From contig JANFAH010000003.1 of NCBI GenBank assembly GCA_024663395.1, positions 1,178,001 through 1,242,000 on the forward strand: a stretch of 64,000 bases of DNA, given 5' to 3'. A program made the translations under genes and the position numbers. Positions 54,850-64,000 of this stretch are shown in pieces. This DNA is from Pisolithus tinctorius. Lineage: Eukaryota; Basidiomycota; Agaricomycetes; Boletales; Pisolithaceae. Under the pieces are notes generated by a model, which worked only from the letters and a program-made list of their open reading frames with translations, searched no databases and was not told the DNA's origin. Numbering within the stretch: position 1 is the stretch's first letter; each line of letters begins with the position of its first letter.

Positions 54850-55640
54850 TTGACCTCAAGGCACTTAAATTGGTACTAAGCTGTATTTAAAGAAGAGCTG
54901 TAGGGGAAGCATGTGCACTTGGTATAGGGAGGCTCAGACCATGCATGGGACAACCACTGGCAGGAGCAGCAGGATGAGGATGAGGGGGAGCCACAATTGT
55001 AATTACAAACACTGCAAAATTAGTTCCATCACCACCCACAGGCCACTATATCCATGCACCCCCATTTCAAAATTGGCCACTCATTTTGCCAGATACTCAG
55101 ATGACACTCAGATGGTAGTCTGATCAGCTTGGCTTGAAGTGGCAATGCACTTGAAAGCAATGGCAGTCACAAGATCTACAACTATACAGTAGTCCACTAC
55201 TTAATACTACATACTGTGTGCATTGAATGACCTGTGTTCAAAGACTCCTTTGTGCCTCTCAAAGGGACTGATTCAATATCTTAGAACAATGTAACCACAA
55301 GCATCAATATATGTTGCCTCAACTCAATATAGGCATTCATGCTCTCTTTCAGTTATAATGCATGAAAATAAATTCAGTACTACAATTACAATAGGCATCA
55401 AGTACAGGCATCCATACACCAGGATGCTTGAGCCAGGAGATCATGGGCAAGTAGGTTGAGAGGCAGGCAAAGCCTTGAAAGCAATGGGACTCAGAGAATC
55501 ATCAAATTCACATTTAAATTTGTTTACTATTTTTCTTTTTTCAATTAAATCTTTTCCCTTACTTACAGAGCCTCAGTCAATCTTGTCATCACTAAGGTAT
55601 ATCTTATCACTTACTTTCTTATTTATACTGTACCAATTGC
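54850..55640. other. CACTA-like core, non-coding
   Basis: No protein or known repeat is recognised between the LTR-like relic and the right TIR. Confidence 0.4.
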
Positions 55641-56189
55641 TCTTGTAATAATATATTCAATATTTCATCCAGAAATCATTTTTGATGTTTTGATCTATGT
55701 TTTTCATGTGGAAAGACTTTATTTCTGATTTGATTTTTTCTTGAAAAATATTTCACTGCATATTACATGTTTGTGCATAAAAAAGGCAGAATGTTTTTCA
55801 GATGAGCTTTAGCACACAATTCATCATTGCAATACAATATTTGGGCTAAGTAAATACTTCCTACCTTTTAAACTTTCTGCTCACAAAAAAGCAGATTGTT
55901 AAATCAAAAAAAAAGTGAGATATATTGGAGAACTATTTACAATGTATCACACATATTGTACTCAAAATCATTCTGCTGAACATCCATAATTATTTTATAT
56001 GCAACAATTTAAGTTTTTCTGATAACATTTTGTGAGGCATGGTAGACAATACAAATCTTATATGTTTTTACAATATTTGTCACAAAAACATCCCAAATTA
56101 AAGAGTCTCATTTTTCAATCTTTTTTTAAAATGTTTTCAGCAAAGAAATTGAGAAATGCTTCCAGTGAGAGGGAGTAGGAACTAAGTTG

Positions 56190-56233
56190 ATATTCGTACT
56201 GAAGAACAGCGGAGTACAGTACATGTTTTTATA
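56190..56233 (-). promoter_or_regulatory. LTR core promoter and primer start, el.4
   Basis: TATAAAAA (complement of 56226-56233) lies 33 nt before AGTACGAATAT (complement of 56190-56200), which is followed by CAACTTAG. Confidence 0.6.
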
Positions 56234-56617
56234 CTACTATGGAGGTACAGTAACCGGAATCGGAACTGACATACGGAGACTCATAAGTTTTCAAGTAAAA
56301 TTTCCTGGACGACGAATGAAGGGTAGATGGAGGACATACGAACGGGTAACACAGAACATCCAGAAAAGGAAACAGTCCAGGCACTGGACCACGCGGTGAG
56401 CGCGCTGCGGAGTACCTGACTGCGAAGGTAGTCACATGACCCCTCAGAGAACGGACCGCTCGGTCCGGTAGGAGAGTAACACAAGTCCGACAACAGTCGG
56501 AGCGGAGATGGTTCGTAGACGATAGAAAGTGGGCGGAGTTGGTGCGGAGTGAGCGAATGACTGGCGGAAAAGGTTGCGGAGTGAGTAAAGACCTATGACG
56601 AACGCGCAGTTATGACA

Positions 56618-56701
56618 TGCATGGTTGCCATTGGGAAAGTCATTGCCACGTGGATGGAGAATTCCCAAGGGAAAATAACCTAAGTCACAGGATGCTGTCC
56701 A
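56618..56701. other. Short flank between el.4 and el.5
   Basis: 84 bp of older sequence. It begins with TGCAT (el.4 duplication) and ends with GTCCA (56697-56701, el.5 duplication). Confidence 0.8.
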
Positions 56702-57073
56702 TGTGACAAGACCTAAACAACAGGGTTTGTTGTAGGCTCACACCAAGAACTAACAGAAGAGAAGAGAGAGGAGGGAGGGGAAACAGCTTAGAAGCAGGCG
56801 GATTTAGGACTCGAAGACCTAAATGAACTAGCTTAGAGCTAGTTGGGTGATTGAGCAAGGGTACTTATAGTAAAATACATGAGGCAACAGCAAGGCATAC
56901 ATGAGGTCCGTGACATCATAGTGGGACGGAACATACTAGAAGGAGAAAGCACAGCGAAGGTGAGGCGAGGTCTAGGTCAGAGCCCAGGCTGAGACCAAGA
57001 GATAAGATAAGATGAAAAGATTAGATAAGACAAAAAGAAAAGAGAAGAAAGGAGAAGAGTACATATTGTAACA
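56702..57073 (-). repeat. 3' LTR of el.5 (372 bp)
   Basis: TGTGACAAG to ATTGTAACA, followed by the complement of a polypurine tract (CTATCCCCTCCTTAG). TATAAGTA (complement of 56862-56869) lies 35 nt before AAGCTAGTTCA (complement of 56824-56834). Confidence 0.92.
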
Positions 57074-57084
57074 CTATCCCCTCC

Positions 57085-60000
57085 TTAGAAATCGACTTCC
57101 AGGCGATTAAAGGTAGGGATAGTGTCAGTAAAGTTCTCCAGGGGCTTAAAGAGGGAGGAAAAGAGGGAAGAGTCCATGCCGCGGAGTTTTCGAGGGGCAG
57201 AAGGATTTCGATGATGGAAGTCCCTGACAGTGGCAGGGGCAGACTTCAAAGTGGACTCAGGTTCCCAGGTGCAATCCTCATCATGATACCCCTTCCAGTG
57301 GACAAGGTACTCAAGTCTTCCTCTCTTTAGATGAGAGTCGGTAACATAGTCCACCTCAAACTCTTCATCGCCTTCATGTCCCACCACCGGTCCTGGGCGA
57401 GTGACGGTCTGGCCCTCCAAAGGTCCTCTATACAGTTTTACCCGAGAGACATTAATGACCAGGTGGATTTTGAGGGTCTTTGGAAGTTTCAATTCTACCG
57501 CATTGGGTTTGAGTGAAACAACCCTGTAAGGGCCAATCCACTGTTCTGTGAGTTTTCTGGAGGGGCGACCAGAGAGGGAGATGCGGGAGGTTTCCAACCA
57601 AACCATATCGCCAACCGAGTAGGAAGGAGCGTCAGAGCGAGACACGTCTGCAGACACCTTCATTCGTTCTGTGGCTTTGTCTAAAGCCTTTTTTGTGTCC
57701 TCCAAAACTTTAGCAAGGTTGACGGCATGGTCCATGGCCACTTCTGCTTTAGAGAGGAAGGGCTCCACTCCCATTCTGGGGGTATAGGAACGAGTGATTG
57801 AGAAGGGACTCTTGCCAGTAGACTCCTGTCGTTTATTATTGTAGGAGAACTGGGCGATCTTAAGCCATGAAGGCCAAGAGCCCTGACGATCATTGACAAA
57901 GAGGCGGAGATACTGCTGCAGGTCCTGGTTAAGCCATTCCGTTTGACCATCTGTCTGGGGGTGAAAGGCGGTGGAAAGCTTGGGCTTGACCCCAAGCATC
58001 CTGCAGAGCTCACTAGTGAATGCACTGGCAAACTGGGGGCCATGATCAGAGATAATGGAAGAGGGTAACCCATGCTGAGTCCACACGTGATCCCGAAAGA
58101 GCTCTGCTGTCTGTAGCGAGGAAACCCCTTTTGTGGTAGGGGCAAAGACCACCTCTTTTGAAAACCTGTCCACCACTACCATGACGTTATCGAAGCCCTG
58201 CGCCTCTGGTAGCTCCATGAAGTCAACCGAGATGTCAGTCCAGGGATGCTCTGGAATGGGGTTTGGAAGGAGTTTTCCTGCAGGAGGAACCCTAGAACTT
58301 TTAGCCATTTGGCAACAGTGACATGCTGAGACGTAGTCTCTAACAGTGGCAGTCATTCCTGGCCAGACATAATTGTGAGAGACGAGTTCCAAAGTTTTCT
58401 TCCATCCAGGGTGTCCCACAAGCGGGGTGTCGTGGTGCTTTTCAAGACAATGGACTCTGATGGCAGGCGGGACATAAACCTTCTCCTGACAGATGTACAG
58501 TCCCTCTCTGAGGACGGAGCCTTCCGGTTGTGGTGTCACTGAGGAGGCAGACTTCAGAGCGAGGATGAGGTCAACGTCCTCTCCTATCACCAAGGTAGCT
58601 GCCACTCTAGAGGGATCGAGTAACGTGACCCCCTGGTTGTCCGATCCCTTTGGTTCGTGATCCTCTCTCCTAGAAAGGGCATCAGCCTTAGCCATTGACG
58701 ACCCGGGCTTGTACACCAGCTTGTAGTTGAACCAGGAGAGATATTGGGCCCAGCATGCCTGTCGACGATCTAGATTCTGTGCCCTCATGAAGTACTGGAG
58801 ATTCGAATGATCCGTCCAGACTTCAAACTGATAAGGGGTGGCCTCGAGGTAGTGCTGCCACGTTTCCAAGGCCCGGATTATGGCTAACATTTCTTTGTCG
58901 AAGACCTGGTAGTTTCGCTCGGGGGGAGACATGGAGTGGGAATAAAAGGTGACAGGTCTCCAGAGGTCGTCTTTACATTTCATGGAGAGTACAGCTCCAG
59001 TGGCAAAGTCCGAAGCATCCGTTTCCAAGTGGAACTCTCTATCTTGATCTGGAAAAGCGAGGATGGGAGCAGTGGTGAAGGCGAGTTTCAAGGCATCGAA
59101 GGCTTGTTGTTCTCGAGGCCCCCAGGTCCAGAGTTGGTCCTTTCTTGTGAGGTCATTGAGGGGTCGAGCGATCTGTGCAAAGTCTTTGATGAAGTGGCGA
59201 TAGAAGTTTGCTAGTCCCAGGAAGGCTCGTACTGAGCGGACCTTCGTAGGGATCGGCCACTCGGTTATGGCTTTGACCTTGTTTTCATCCATGCTGACCC
59301 CCTCAGTTCCAACTACCATGCCCAGAAACTCTACCTGTTTTTGCTTGAAAAAGCACTTCTCTGGTTTGACGAAGAGGTCATTTTCTTCTAGCCTCCTTAA
59401 CACCTCTAGGACAATCCTGTCATGCTCCTTTTCATCGTCTGTTTTTGTGAAGATCATCAGGTCGTTGATATAGACCACAAGGATGTCCTCCATGTCACCG
59501 AAGATGTCATTCATCATGTTCTGGAAGGTAGATGGCGAGTTGCAGAGACTGAAGTACATGACCAGTGGCTCATATGCCCCTTTATGAGTGATGAAGGCAG
59601 CTTTCCACTCGTCTCCTTCCTTTACGTGAACATTGTTGTACCCCCATCAGAGATCCATCTTGGTGAAGAGCTTACAGCCCTTGAGCTTATCGACAAGCTG
59701 AGAAATGAGAGGGAGAGGGTACGCATTCCTGACCGTATGTTCATTAAGATACCGGTAGTCCTGTACCATATGCTTCTTCCCATCTTTCTTTGGGACGAAG
59801 AACTCCAGGGAGGTCTGTGGTGATTTCGAGGGGTGGATGTACCCTTTACGCAGTTGGTCTTCAAGGAAGTCCGACACCTCTTTCTGTTCTTCTACAGAGA
59901 GCGGAATGAGACAACCGCGTTTGGGAGTGAAGGTTCCCTTGAGGTCGATGGCATGATCCCACGGTTTACGGTGCGGCATCCTTTCTGACTCTTCCTTCGA

Positions 60001-60792
60001 GAAGACCTTTAGGTACTGATGGTACTCCTTTGGGACGAGCTCCTCAGTAGTACTGGTTTGAACTCTGGTGGAACAAAGCTTCAGGTAGAGGTACTCCATG
60101 TCCTGCGCTTCTTGCTCTTCAGCTATTCTTTCTGCCCTTGTCCTTGGGGCAAGATCGTGGCACTCGCAGGGGCAATGGGACAACTTCACCTGTTTGGTCT
60201 CCCAACACACCTCCAGGTTGTGTTTTCGTAGCCAGTTGTAGCCAAGTATGAGGGGATGCGTGCCGAGTGTGGTGACCTGAGCCCAGACAGACTCTCAGTG
60301 TCCTCGATAGTTCATGACAAGGGAGGCAACATGTGTGATTTTTCCTGCCACATTAGGGGTTCCATCAACATTGAGGACAGCAATGGGTTGACCAAGCTTG
60401 ATCAAAGGGACGTCATTTTCATCAGCCCACTTCTTGTCCAAGAAGGTATTGTTGGCTCCCAAATCCACTAACACTTTTACACTCCACCTCTTTTCTTGTC
60501 CTTCCAACACTACCTCCAACTCCAACTTGGCCTTTGGATCTGCTGTTCTTATTTTCAGGGTTTGTTTCGTTTTCTGGATAGGCGTATTTTTATTTTTATT
60601 GCAAGAGGAATTAAGCACCGGTAGTTTTACATCCGTGGCTGGGCCCACTGGGGTTGCCTCTTCAGATGGTACAGTAGTCTCTGAGTTAAATATATCCTGC
60701 TCGGTAGAGAAATTGTCAACGCCTAAGACAGAAAACTTATTGTAAATGTAGCCAGTGGAGACCCAATCCTCTACTGGCCGAACTCTTTTCCC
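57085..60792 (-). pseudogene. pol: Ty3/gypsy Pol (el.5), inactive
   Basis: One minus-strand frame in -1 phase to gag. Protease (LVDLGANNTFLD, where the family has D-S-G-A), RT (NMMNDIFGDMEDILVVYIND, where Y-x-D-D is expected), RNase H (LETDASDFATGAVL), integrase (HHCC then ISVDFMELPEAQGF, SDHGPQFAS) and chromodomain (FEVDYVTDSHLKRGRLEYL). TGA stops at 60297-60295 and 59649-59647, the latter at the DLRWGYNNV arginine. Ser-to-Leu (TTG at 60462-60460) and Asp-to-Asn (AAC at 59466-59464) both fit single CpG transitions. It is more like other fungal gypsy elements than el.1 to el.4. Confidence 0.92.
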
Positions 60793-61829
60793 TGCGCCTT
60801 CATTTCGTTAATCTGTTTGTCATAAAAGAAAGCCTGCATTTCTTCGAATGACATCTGATGGAGGGCAGACTCTTGTGCCTCCTGGGTCACCTCCCATATG
60901 TTGGGCTTAGCGGGGTTCTTTCCTTTGGTACGGGGGCAATCACGCTTGTAGTGGTTCCCCTGGCAGTCGAAGCACTTAATGTGGGAAGGGACGGGGCGAG
61001 GAGGGAAACGAGCAGCGCCAATTTCCATGGGAGCACCACGGCCGGGTTGAGTACCAGTAGGAGTGAAGCGGGGAGAGTATGAGGGGCGGTTATATGAGGA
61101 TCGGGGAGTGGGTTCGTCGGGGTAGTGATTATATAGGAGCTTAAAACGATCCCTAGCAAGGGCAGCCTCCCAGAATGTGACTGTCATCCGAAGGTAGTTG
61201 CCCTGGGTGTATCCCCTCCTTAGGGCCTCCTTTACGATGGCGGGATGAACAGCATTCTCCAGAAGGAAGCTGGCAGTTTCGTCAGTGACTCGTCCCTGAA
61301 CCTTTAGGGACTCAAACTTCGCATAGAACTCCTCATACCGAGAGTTCCCCTGGCGCATAGTGCGCATCTGGGCTTTGGCCCATTCTATGTCAGTTTGAGG
61401 AGCAAAGAACGTGTCGATATCCTCGATCATCTCGGCCATATCAGGCCATACTCCTGTGACGATAGCAAGTGAGAACTTGGCCTGAGTGAATCTTCCAGCT
61501 ACAGGCCCTGTCATGCGGGACCATACTGCAGTGCACTTATCTTGGGCGGTTGGTAGGGCGGTCCTATTCTGCGCAACCCATACCTTCATCTTCACCCACC
61601 ATTCTGAGAACTTGGCACAATCACCGGCATACTGACCCAGGTCAGCCATCACTTCTATCCTCCTCTGGATCACATCTGCAGGGAGGGCATTCCATTGGTT
61701 TCTCTGTTCCTCAATGGTTGCGATCATTCCTTGAGCGTTTCTTAGCTCGTTGTTTAACCTGTAGTTTTCGTCATGGAGGGTGTCGAGGGCATTGCGGAGG
61801 TCGGTGAGCTGGTCCTGGATGCCTTCCAT
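60771..61829 (-). CDS. gag: Ty3/gypsy Gag (el.5), intact
   Basis: 352 residues, start MEGIQDQLTD. N-terminal coiled coil (residues 5-45), Gag core (ARDRFKLLYN preceded by an R-R-G-Y-T segment) and a zinc knuckle CFDCQGNHYKRDC with spacing C-x2-C-x3-H-x4-C, one residue shorter than the knuckle in el.2 and el.4. No stop before TAG at 60773-60771. Confidence 0.9.
   Translation of the reverse strand: MEGIQDQLTDLRNALDTLHDENYRLNNELRNAQGMIATIEEQRNQWNALPADVIQRRIEVMADLGQYAGDCAKFSEWWVKMKVWVAQNRTALPTAQDKCTAVWSRMTGPVAGRFTQAKFSLAIVTGVWPDMAEMIEDIDTFFAPQTDIEWAKAQMRTMRQGNSRYEEFYAKFESLKVQGRVTDETASFLLENAVHPAIVKEALRRGYTQGNYLRMTVTFWEAALARDRFKLLYNHYPDEPTPRSSYNRPSYSPRFTPTGTQPGRGAPMEIGAARFPPRPVPSHIKCFDCQGNHYKRDCPRTKGKNPAKPNIWEVTQEAQESALHQMSFEEMQAFFYDKQINEMKAQGKEFGQ
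60786..60792 (-). other. -1 frameshift slippery site, el.5
   Basis: The gag frame reads CAG GGA AAA GAG. G-GGA-AAA is a canonical in-phase X-XXY-YYZ heptamer four codons before the gag stop. The -1 frame continues openly as RVRPVEDWVSTGY into protease. Confidence 0.65.
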
Positions 61830-62123
61830 AGCGATCTGGACATCTTAGGGTGTGACGGGGGCGAAGGTTGTAATGGGGTTGCTGTGGTTCAGCGGGGAGT
61901 GAGCAGGGGAAGACGGATTTGATGGAGAAAGGGTAAGAGGGAAAAGGTGGAAGGGGGTAAAGGTTGTGATCGAAGAGCGGGGTGAGCGAACAACGCTCAG
62001 GGATGTACAGGACGAAGAGATTCGGGTCAGGTTCTGAGGCTGGGGGACTTGGCGAGTACACCCATGAGCCTTCGCAGAGGAAGTGAGGAATGGTGACGGA
62101 CGGTGCGAGGGTACAATGATAAG
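61830..62123 (-). other. Leader of el.5
   Basis: Untranslated leader between the primer site and the gag start. No gene is supported. Confidence 0.6.
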
Positions 62124-62134
62124 AAGCTAGTTCA
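62124..62134 (-). promoter_or_regulatory. Self-primer binding site, el.5
   Basis: Minus-strand TGAACTAGCTT, 2 nt outside the 5' LTR. Perfect 11-nt complement of AAGCTAGTTCA in the 3' LTR. Confidence 0.65.
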
Positions 62135-62136
62135 AG

Positions 62137-62225
62137 TGTGACGAGACCTAAACAACAGGGTTTGTTGTAGGCTTGCACCAAGAACTAACAGAAGAGAAGA
62201 AAGGAGAAGAGTACGTATCGTAACA
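62137..62225 (-). repeat. 5' LTR of el.5, internally deleted (89 bp)
   Basis: Both LTR ends are present (TGTGACGAG and GTATCGTAACA), but about 283 bp in the middle are missing, including TATA box and primer. The deletion joins two AGAGAAGA-like repeats, suggesting slippage or recombination between them. Confidence 0.88.
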
Positions 62226-62230
62226 GTCCA

Positions 62231-62900
62231 CACTGTCCATGGCACTGTTCTCCACCTCATTGCTGTTCTCACCACTTTTCAGTGTCATCTTTTGTCTCTG
62301 TCAACCTCCAAGGCCCTTCCTCTGTTCCCTCCACCACCTTCTGCCATCCATCGATTTCATTACAAAACCCTGTAGGTCTGCCCACCAAGCTGGCTTCATG
62401 CCACTCAAACATCTTGAAGTTGACTTCATGTCACTGAGGTTGCCATGTATTCATATCTTTTTCTGTTCTTGTGAATTTCACTGATATTCCTGAGGTGTGC
62501 ATGATCTTATCAAAGAGGGAGAACCATCCTAAAGCAGAGTGATGCCTACATTGATGCAGAAGAGATAAGTTCTTTTACCATTTCTACTCTCCTGAACATC
62601 TCGCTGATATTTCCCAGTTGGCTAGCATTTTTCTCATCTTATCCACTTCATCTCATACAGTGGCTCAAAAAACTGACCGCATGTTTGTATGTTTTACATT
62701 AGTTATGACTAAACACAATAACCCCTAACCCTAGCCCTAAACCATGAGTGTATGAAATAGGGTACTTACTCTTGGCTTTCTATTGGTCCATGAATCAAGT
62801 AGTTTGGATAGGAATTGATAGAATAGCAGCCATTTGAAAATGACATGTCATGTGGTCAGTTTGTTGACTTTAAGTTTTGATTACATAGTTTTGAGTTTAA
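62231..62900. other. Unassigned flank
   Basis: No protein family is recognised. It holds a short telomere-like motif at 62721-62743. Confidence 0.4.
62721..62743. repeat. Interstitial telomere-like repeat
   Basis: About three units of CCCTAA/CCCTAG in a row (ACCCCTAACCCTAGCCCTAA), matching the TTAGGG telomere repeat of basidiomycetes. Confidence 0.6.
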
Positions 62901-63263
62901 CAAAGTTTAAAATGCTGTGAGGTGCTTACTAATGCTTACATGGTATATCACATGGTCTATTTGATGATTTGTCATCATACAAACAATGCCAAACAATGAA
63001 TTGGGACCATCAAGGCTCCCTCTTCTACCCCAACTCATGAAACCATCCTCCTGGTCCATCTGGGCCATTTTCTCAGAGTAATCCCCATAAATATTGGTGC
63101 CCACTACAGTAATGTCATCAGGGTATATGTCCAACACAATCAAACCCTTAAAAAATCTGCTTTCAGTCATCCCTGTGCTGTTTCCCCCACCCATACCTGA
63201 TATGTTCTGCAACTAATCAGTACTGAGACAGCTGGAAATGCCATGGAGGTCAATCTGGCACAT
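62901..63263 (-). repeat. Left arm of large inverted repeat
   Basis: It pairs base for base with 64000 back to about 63640 (positions sum to 126901 over most of the arm). A 101-codon frame (63212-62907) begins MQNISGMGGG. It is probably an end of a DNA transposon or foldback element. Confidence 0.75.
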
Positions 63264-63639
63264 CAGAAAATGATGAACAAACAAAACACCTTTTAACCAG
63301 TACATTTTCACCACAGTACAATTAGTTTCAATGCTGGGGTGAGACAAAACATTCCTGTGCACTTCAGGTGGCATGGGAAGCATGGCTAGACTGTGCTCTC
63401 AGCTCTCTCAGCTGACTGTGGATGACTGGGAATGGGTGATTTGGTCATATAAGAACATAGGTAATACCCAGGCCTAGATGGATTGATGGAATCTCCTTCC
63501 TAGCAGTTCAGTGGACTATCCCCCCCAGGGCACCTGGACTGTAATGAGGGTTTTCAGCTCACCCTAGCCCTCAACCCAGCACCCTTGAGGTGGAAACCCA
63601 CTGGATAAGAGGTGATTGGATTGTTGGTCATGTTTTAGA
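63264..63639. other. Spacer of the inverted repeat
   Basis: Non-coding loop region between the two arms. No feature is recognised. Confidence 0.5.
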
Positions 63640-64000
63640 GTGCCAGATTAACCATCATGGCTTTTTCAGCATTCTCAGTACTGATTAGTTGCGGAACATA
63701 TCAGGTATGGGTGGGGGAAACAGCACAGGGATGACTGAAAGCAGATTTTTTAAGGGTTTGATTGTGTTGGACATATACCCTGATGACATTACTGTAGTGG
63801 GCACCAATATTTATGGGGATTACTCTGAGAAAATGGCCCAGATGGACCAGGAGGATGGTTTCATGAGTTGGGGTAGAAGAGGGAGCCTTGATGGTCCCAA
63901 TTCATTGTTTGGCATTGTTTGTATGATGACAAATCATCAAATAGACCATGTGATATACCATGTAAGCATTAGTAAGCACCTCACAGCATTTTAAACTTTG
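63640..64000 (+). repeat. Right arm of large inverted repeat
   Basis: Reverse complement of 62901-63263, with the same 101-codon frame (63689-63994) differing at residue 2 (Arg for Gln, a CpG change). The arm reaches the window edge. A diverged third copy lies at 27255-27640. Confidence 0.75.

Larger units (their letters stand above)
53343..56167. mobile_element. CACTA-like DNA transposon, non-autonomous, 524-bp TIRs
   Basis: 2825 bp inserted in the el.4 LTR. It starts CACTGGAAGC and ends in the inverted copy. The terminal inverted repeats run 53343-53866 and 55644-56167, 524 bp each with few differences. The target duplication is AGA (53340-53342 and 56168-56170). A CACT(A/G) start plus 3-bp duplication fits the CACTA/EnSpm superfamily. 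No transposase is visible in the 1.8-kb core, which holds LTR relics and one open frame. Mobilisation in trans is inferred. Confidence 0.82.
45663..56617 (-). mobile_element. Ty3/gypsy chromovirus el.4 with antisense gene
   Basis: Bounded by 714-bp LTRs and a perfect 5-bp duplication TGCAT (45658-45662 and 56618-56622). Minus-strand order: 5' LTR (split by a CACTA-like insert), self-primer site, gag, -1 slippery site, pol, antisense gene, polypurine tract (complement of 46377-46392), 3' LTR. Without the insert it is 8127 bp. Coding regions carry four TGA stops (46717, 49320, 50484, 51657). Otherwise the frames are intact, so it decayed recently. Confidence 0.94.
53076..56617 (-). repeat. 5' LTR of el.4, split by insert
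   Basis: LTR pieces 53076-53342 and 56168-56617. Removing the insert and one copy of its 3-bp duplication gives exactly 714 bp, as in the other LTR. Confidence 0.93.
56702..62225 (-). mobile_element. Ty3/gypsy chromovirus el.5 (different lineage)
   Basis: 5524 bp with a perfect duplication GTCCA (56697-56701 and 62226-62230). The 3' LTR is 56702-57073 (372 bp). The 5' LTR is 62137-62225, only 89 bp because of an internal deletion. Gag and pol are on the minus strand with a -1 slippery site between them. There is no antisense gene: pol ends about 12 bp before the polypurine tract and 3' LTR. Two stops and two active-site changes make it inactive. Confidence 0.93.

Noticed and set aside
1..64000. 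Bacterial-type promoters, ribosome binding sites, operons or riboswitches
   Set aside because: Introns, LTR retrotransposons and KDZ elements show a eukaryotic genome, so such features were not called.

Overview
This window looks like a transposon-packed stretch of a filamentous basidiomycete (Agaricomycete-type) nuclear genome. The evidence is nested Ty3/gypsy chromoviruses and Ty1/copia elements of fungal type, a KDZ (Kyakuja-Dileera-Zisupton) transposase, roughly 50-bp GT-AG introns, CCCTAA-type telomere-like repeats, and decay dominated by CpG-to-TpG/CpA transitions. I found no gene that is clearly an ordinary host gene; almost everything is mobile DNA or cargo. The species cannot be named from the sequence.

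Layout. 1-4727: 3' part of a decayed plus-strand gypsy element (el.1). 4728-6045 and 13711 onward: older sequence, including part of a KDZ-neighbourhood gene family, interrupted by a nearly intact gypsy element (el.2, 6046-13705, 5-bp target duplication ATAAG). 13711-17336: tRNA-headed SINE-like units carrying a 65-bp minisatellite. 17337-20657: gypsy pol fragment and LTRs. 20658-26722: minus-strand gypsy el.3, split by a chimeric TRIM/copia element inside a solo LTR and by a copia solo LTR. 26723-35922: copia fragments and a near-complete copia element. 36204-38789: CpG-depleted copy of the el.2 pol. 38813-45662: KDZ transposase pseudogene, split by a 635-bp TRIM whose LTRs each carry a tRNA-like cloverleaf, then a multi-exon cargo gene family. 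45663-56617: gypsy el.4 (TSD TGCAT), with a 2.8-kb CACTA-like element in one LTR. 56702-62225: a different gypsy element, el.5 (TSD GTCCA). 62226-64000: unassigned sequence, a telomere-like motif and a large inverted repeat.

How the parts work together. The gypsy elements have a gag, a pol reached through an apparent -1 frameshift at a slippery heptamer, and a C-terminal chromodomain. Four of them (el.1 to el.4) also carry, between pol and the 3' LTR and on the opposite strand, a two-exon gene for a coiled-coil plus Zn2Cys6-like protein with a conserved phase-2 intron. In four LTR families the predicted transcript 5' end (33-35 nt after a TATA box) is perfectly complementary over 10-11 nt to a site 2 nt outside the 5' LTR. 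The matching sequence differs between families but always agrees within a family, which points to Tf1-type self-primed reverse transcription. The antisense gene, the covarying self-primers and the tRNA-bearing TRIM are the main candidates for something undescribed.
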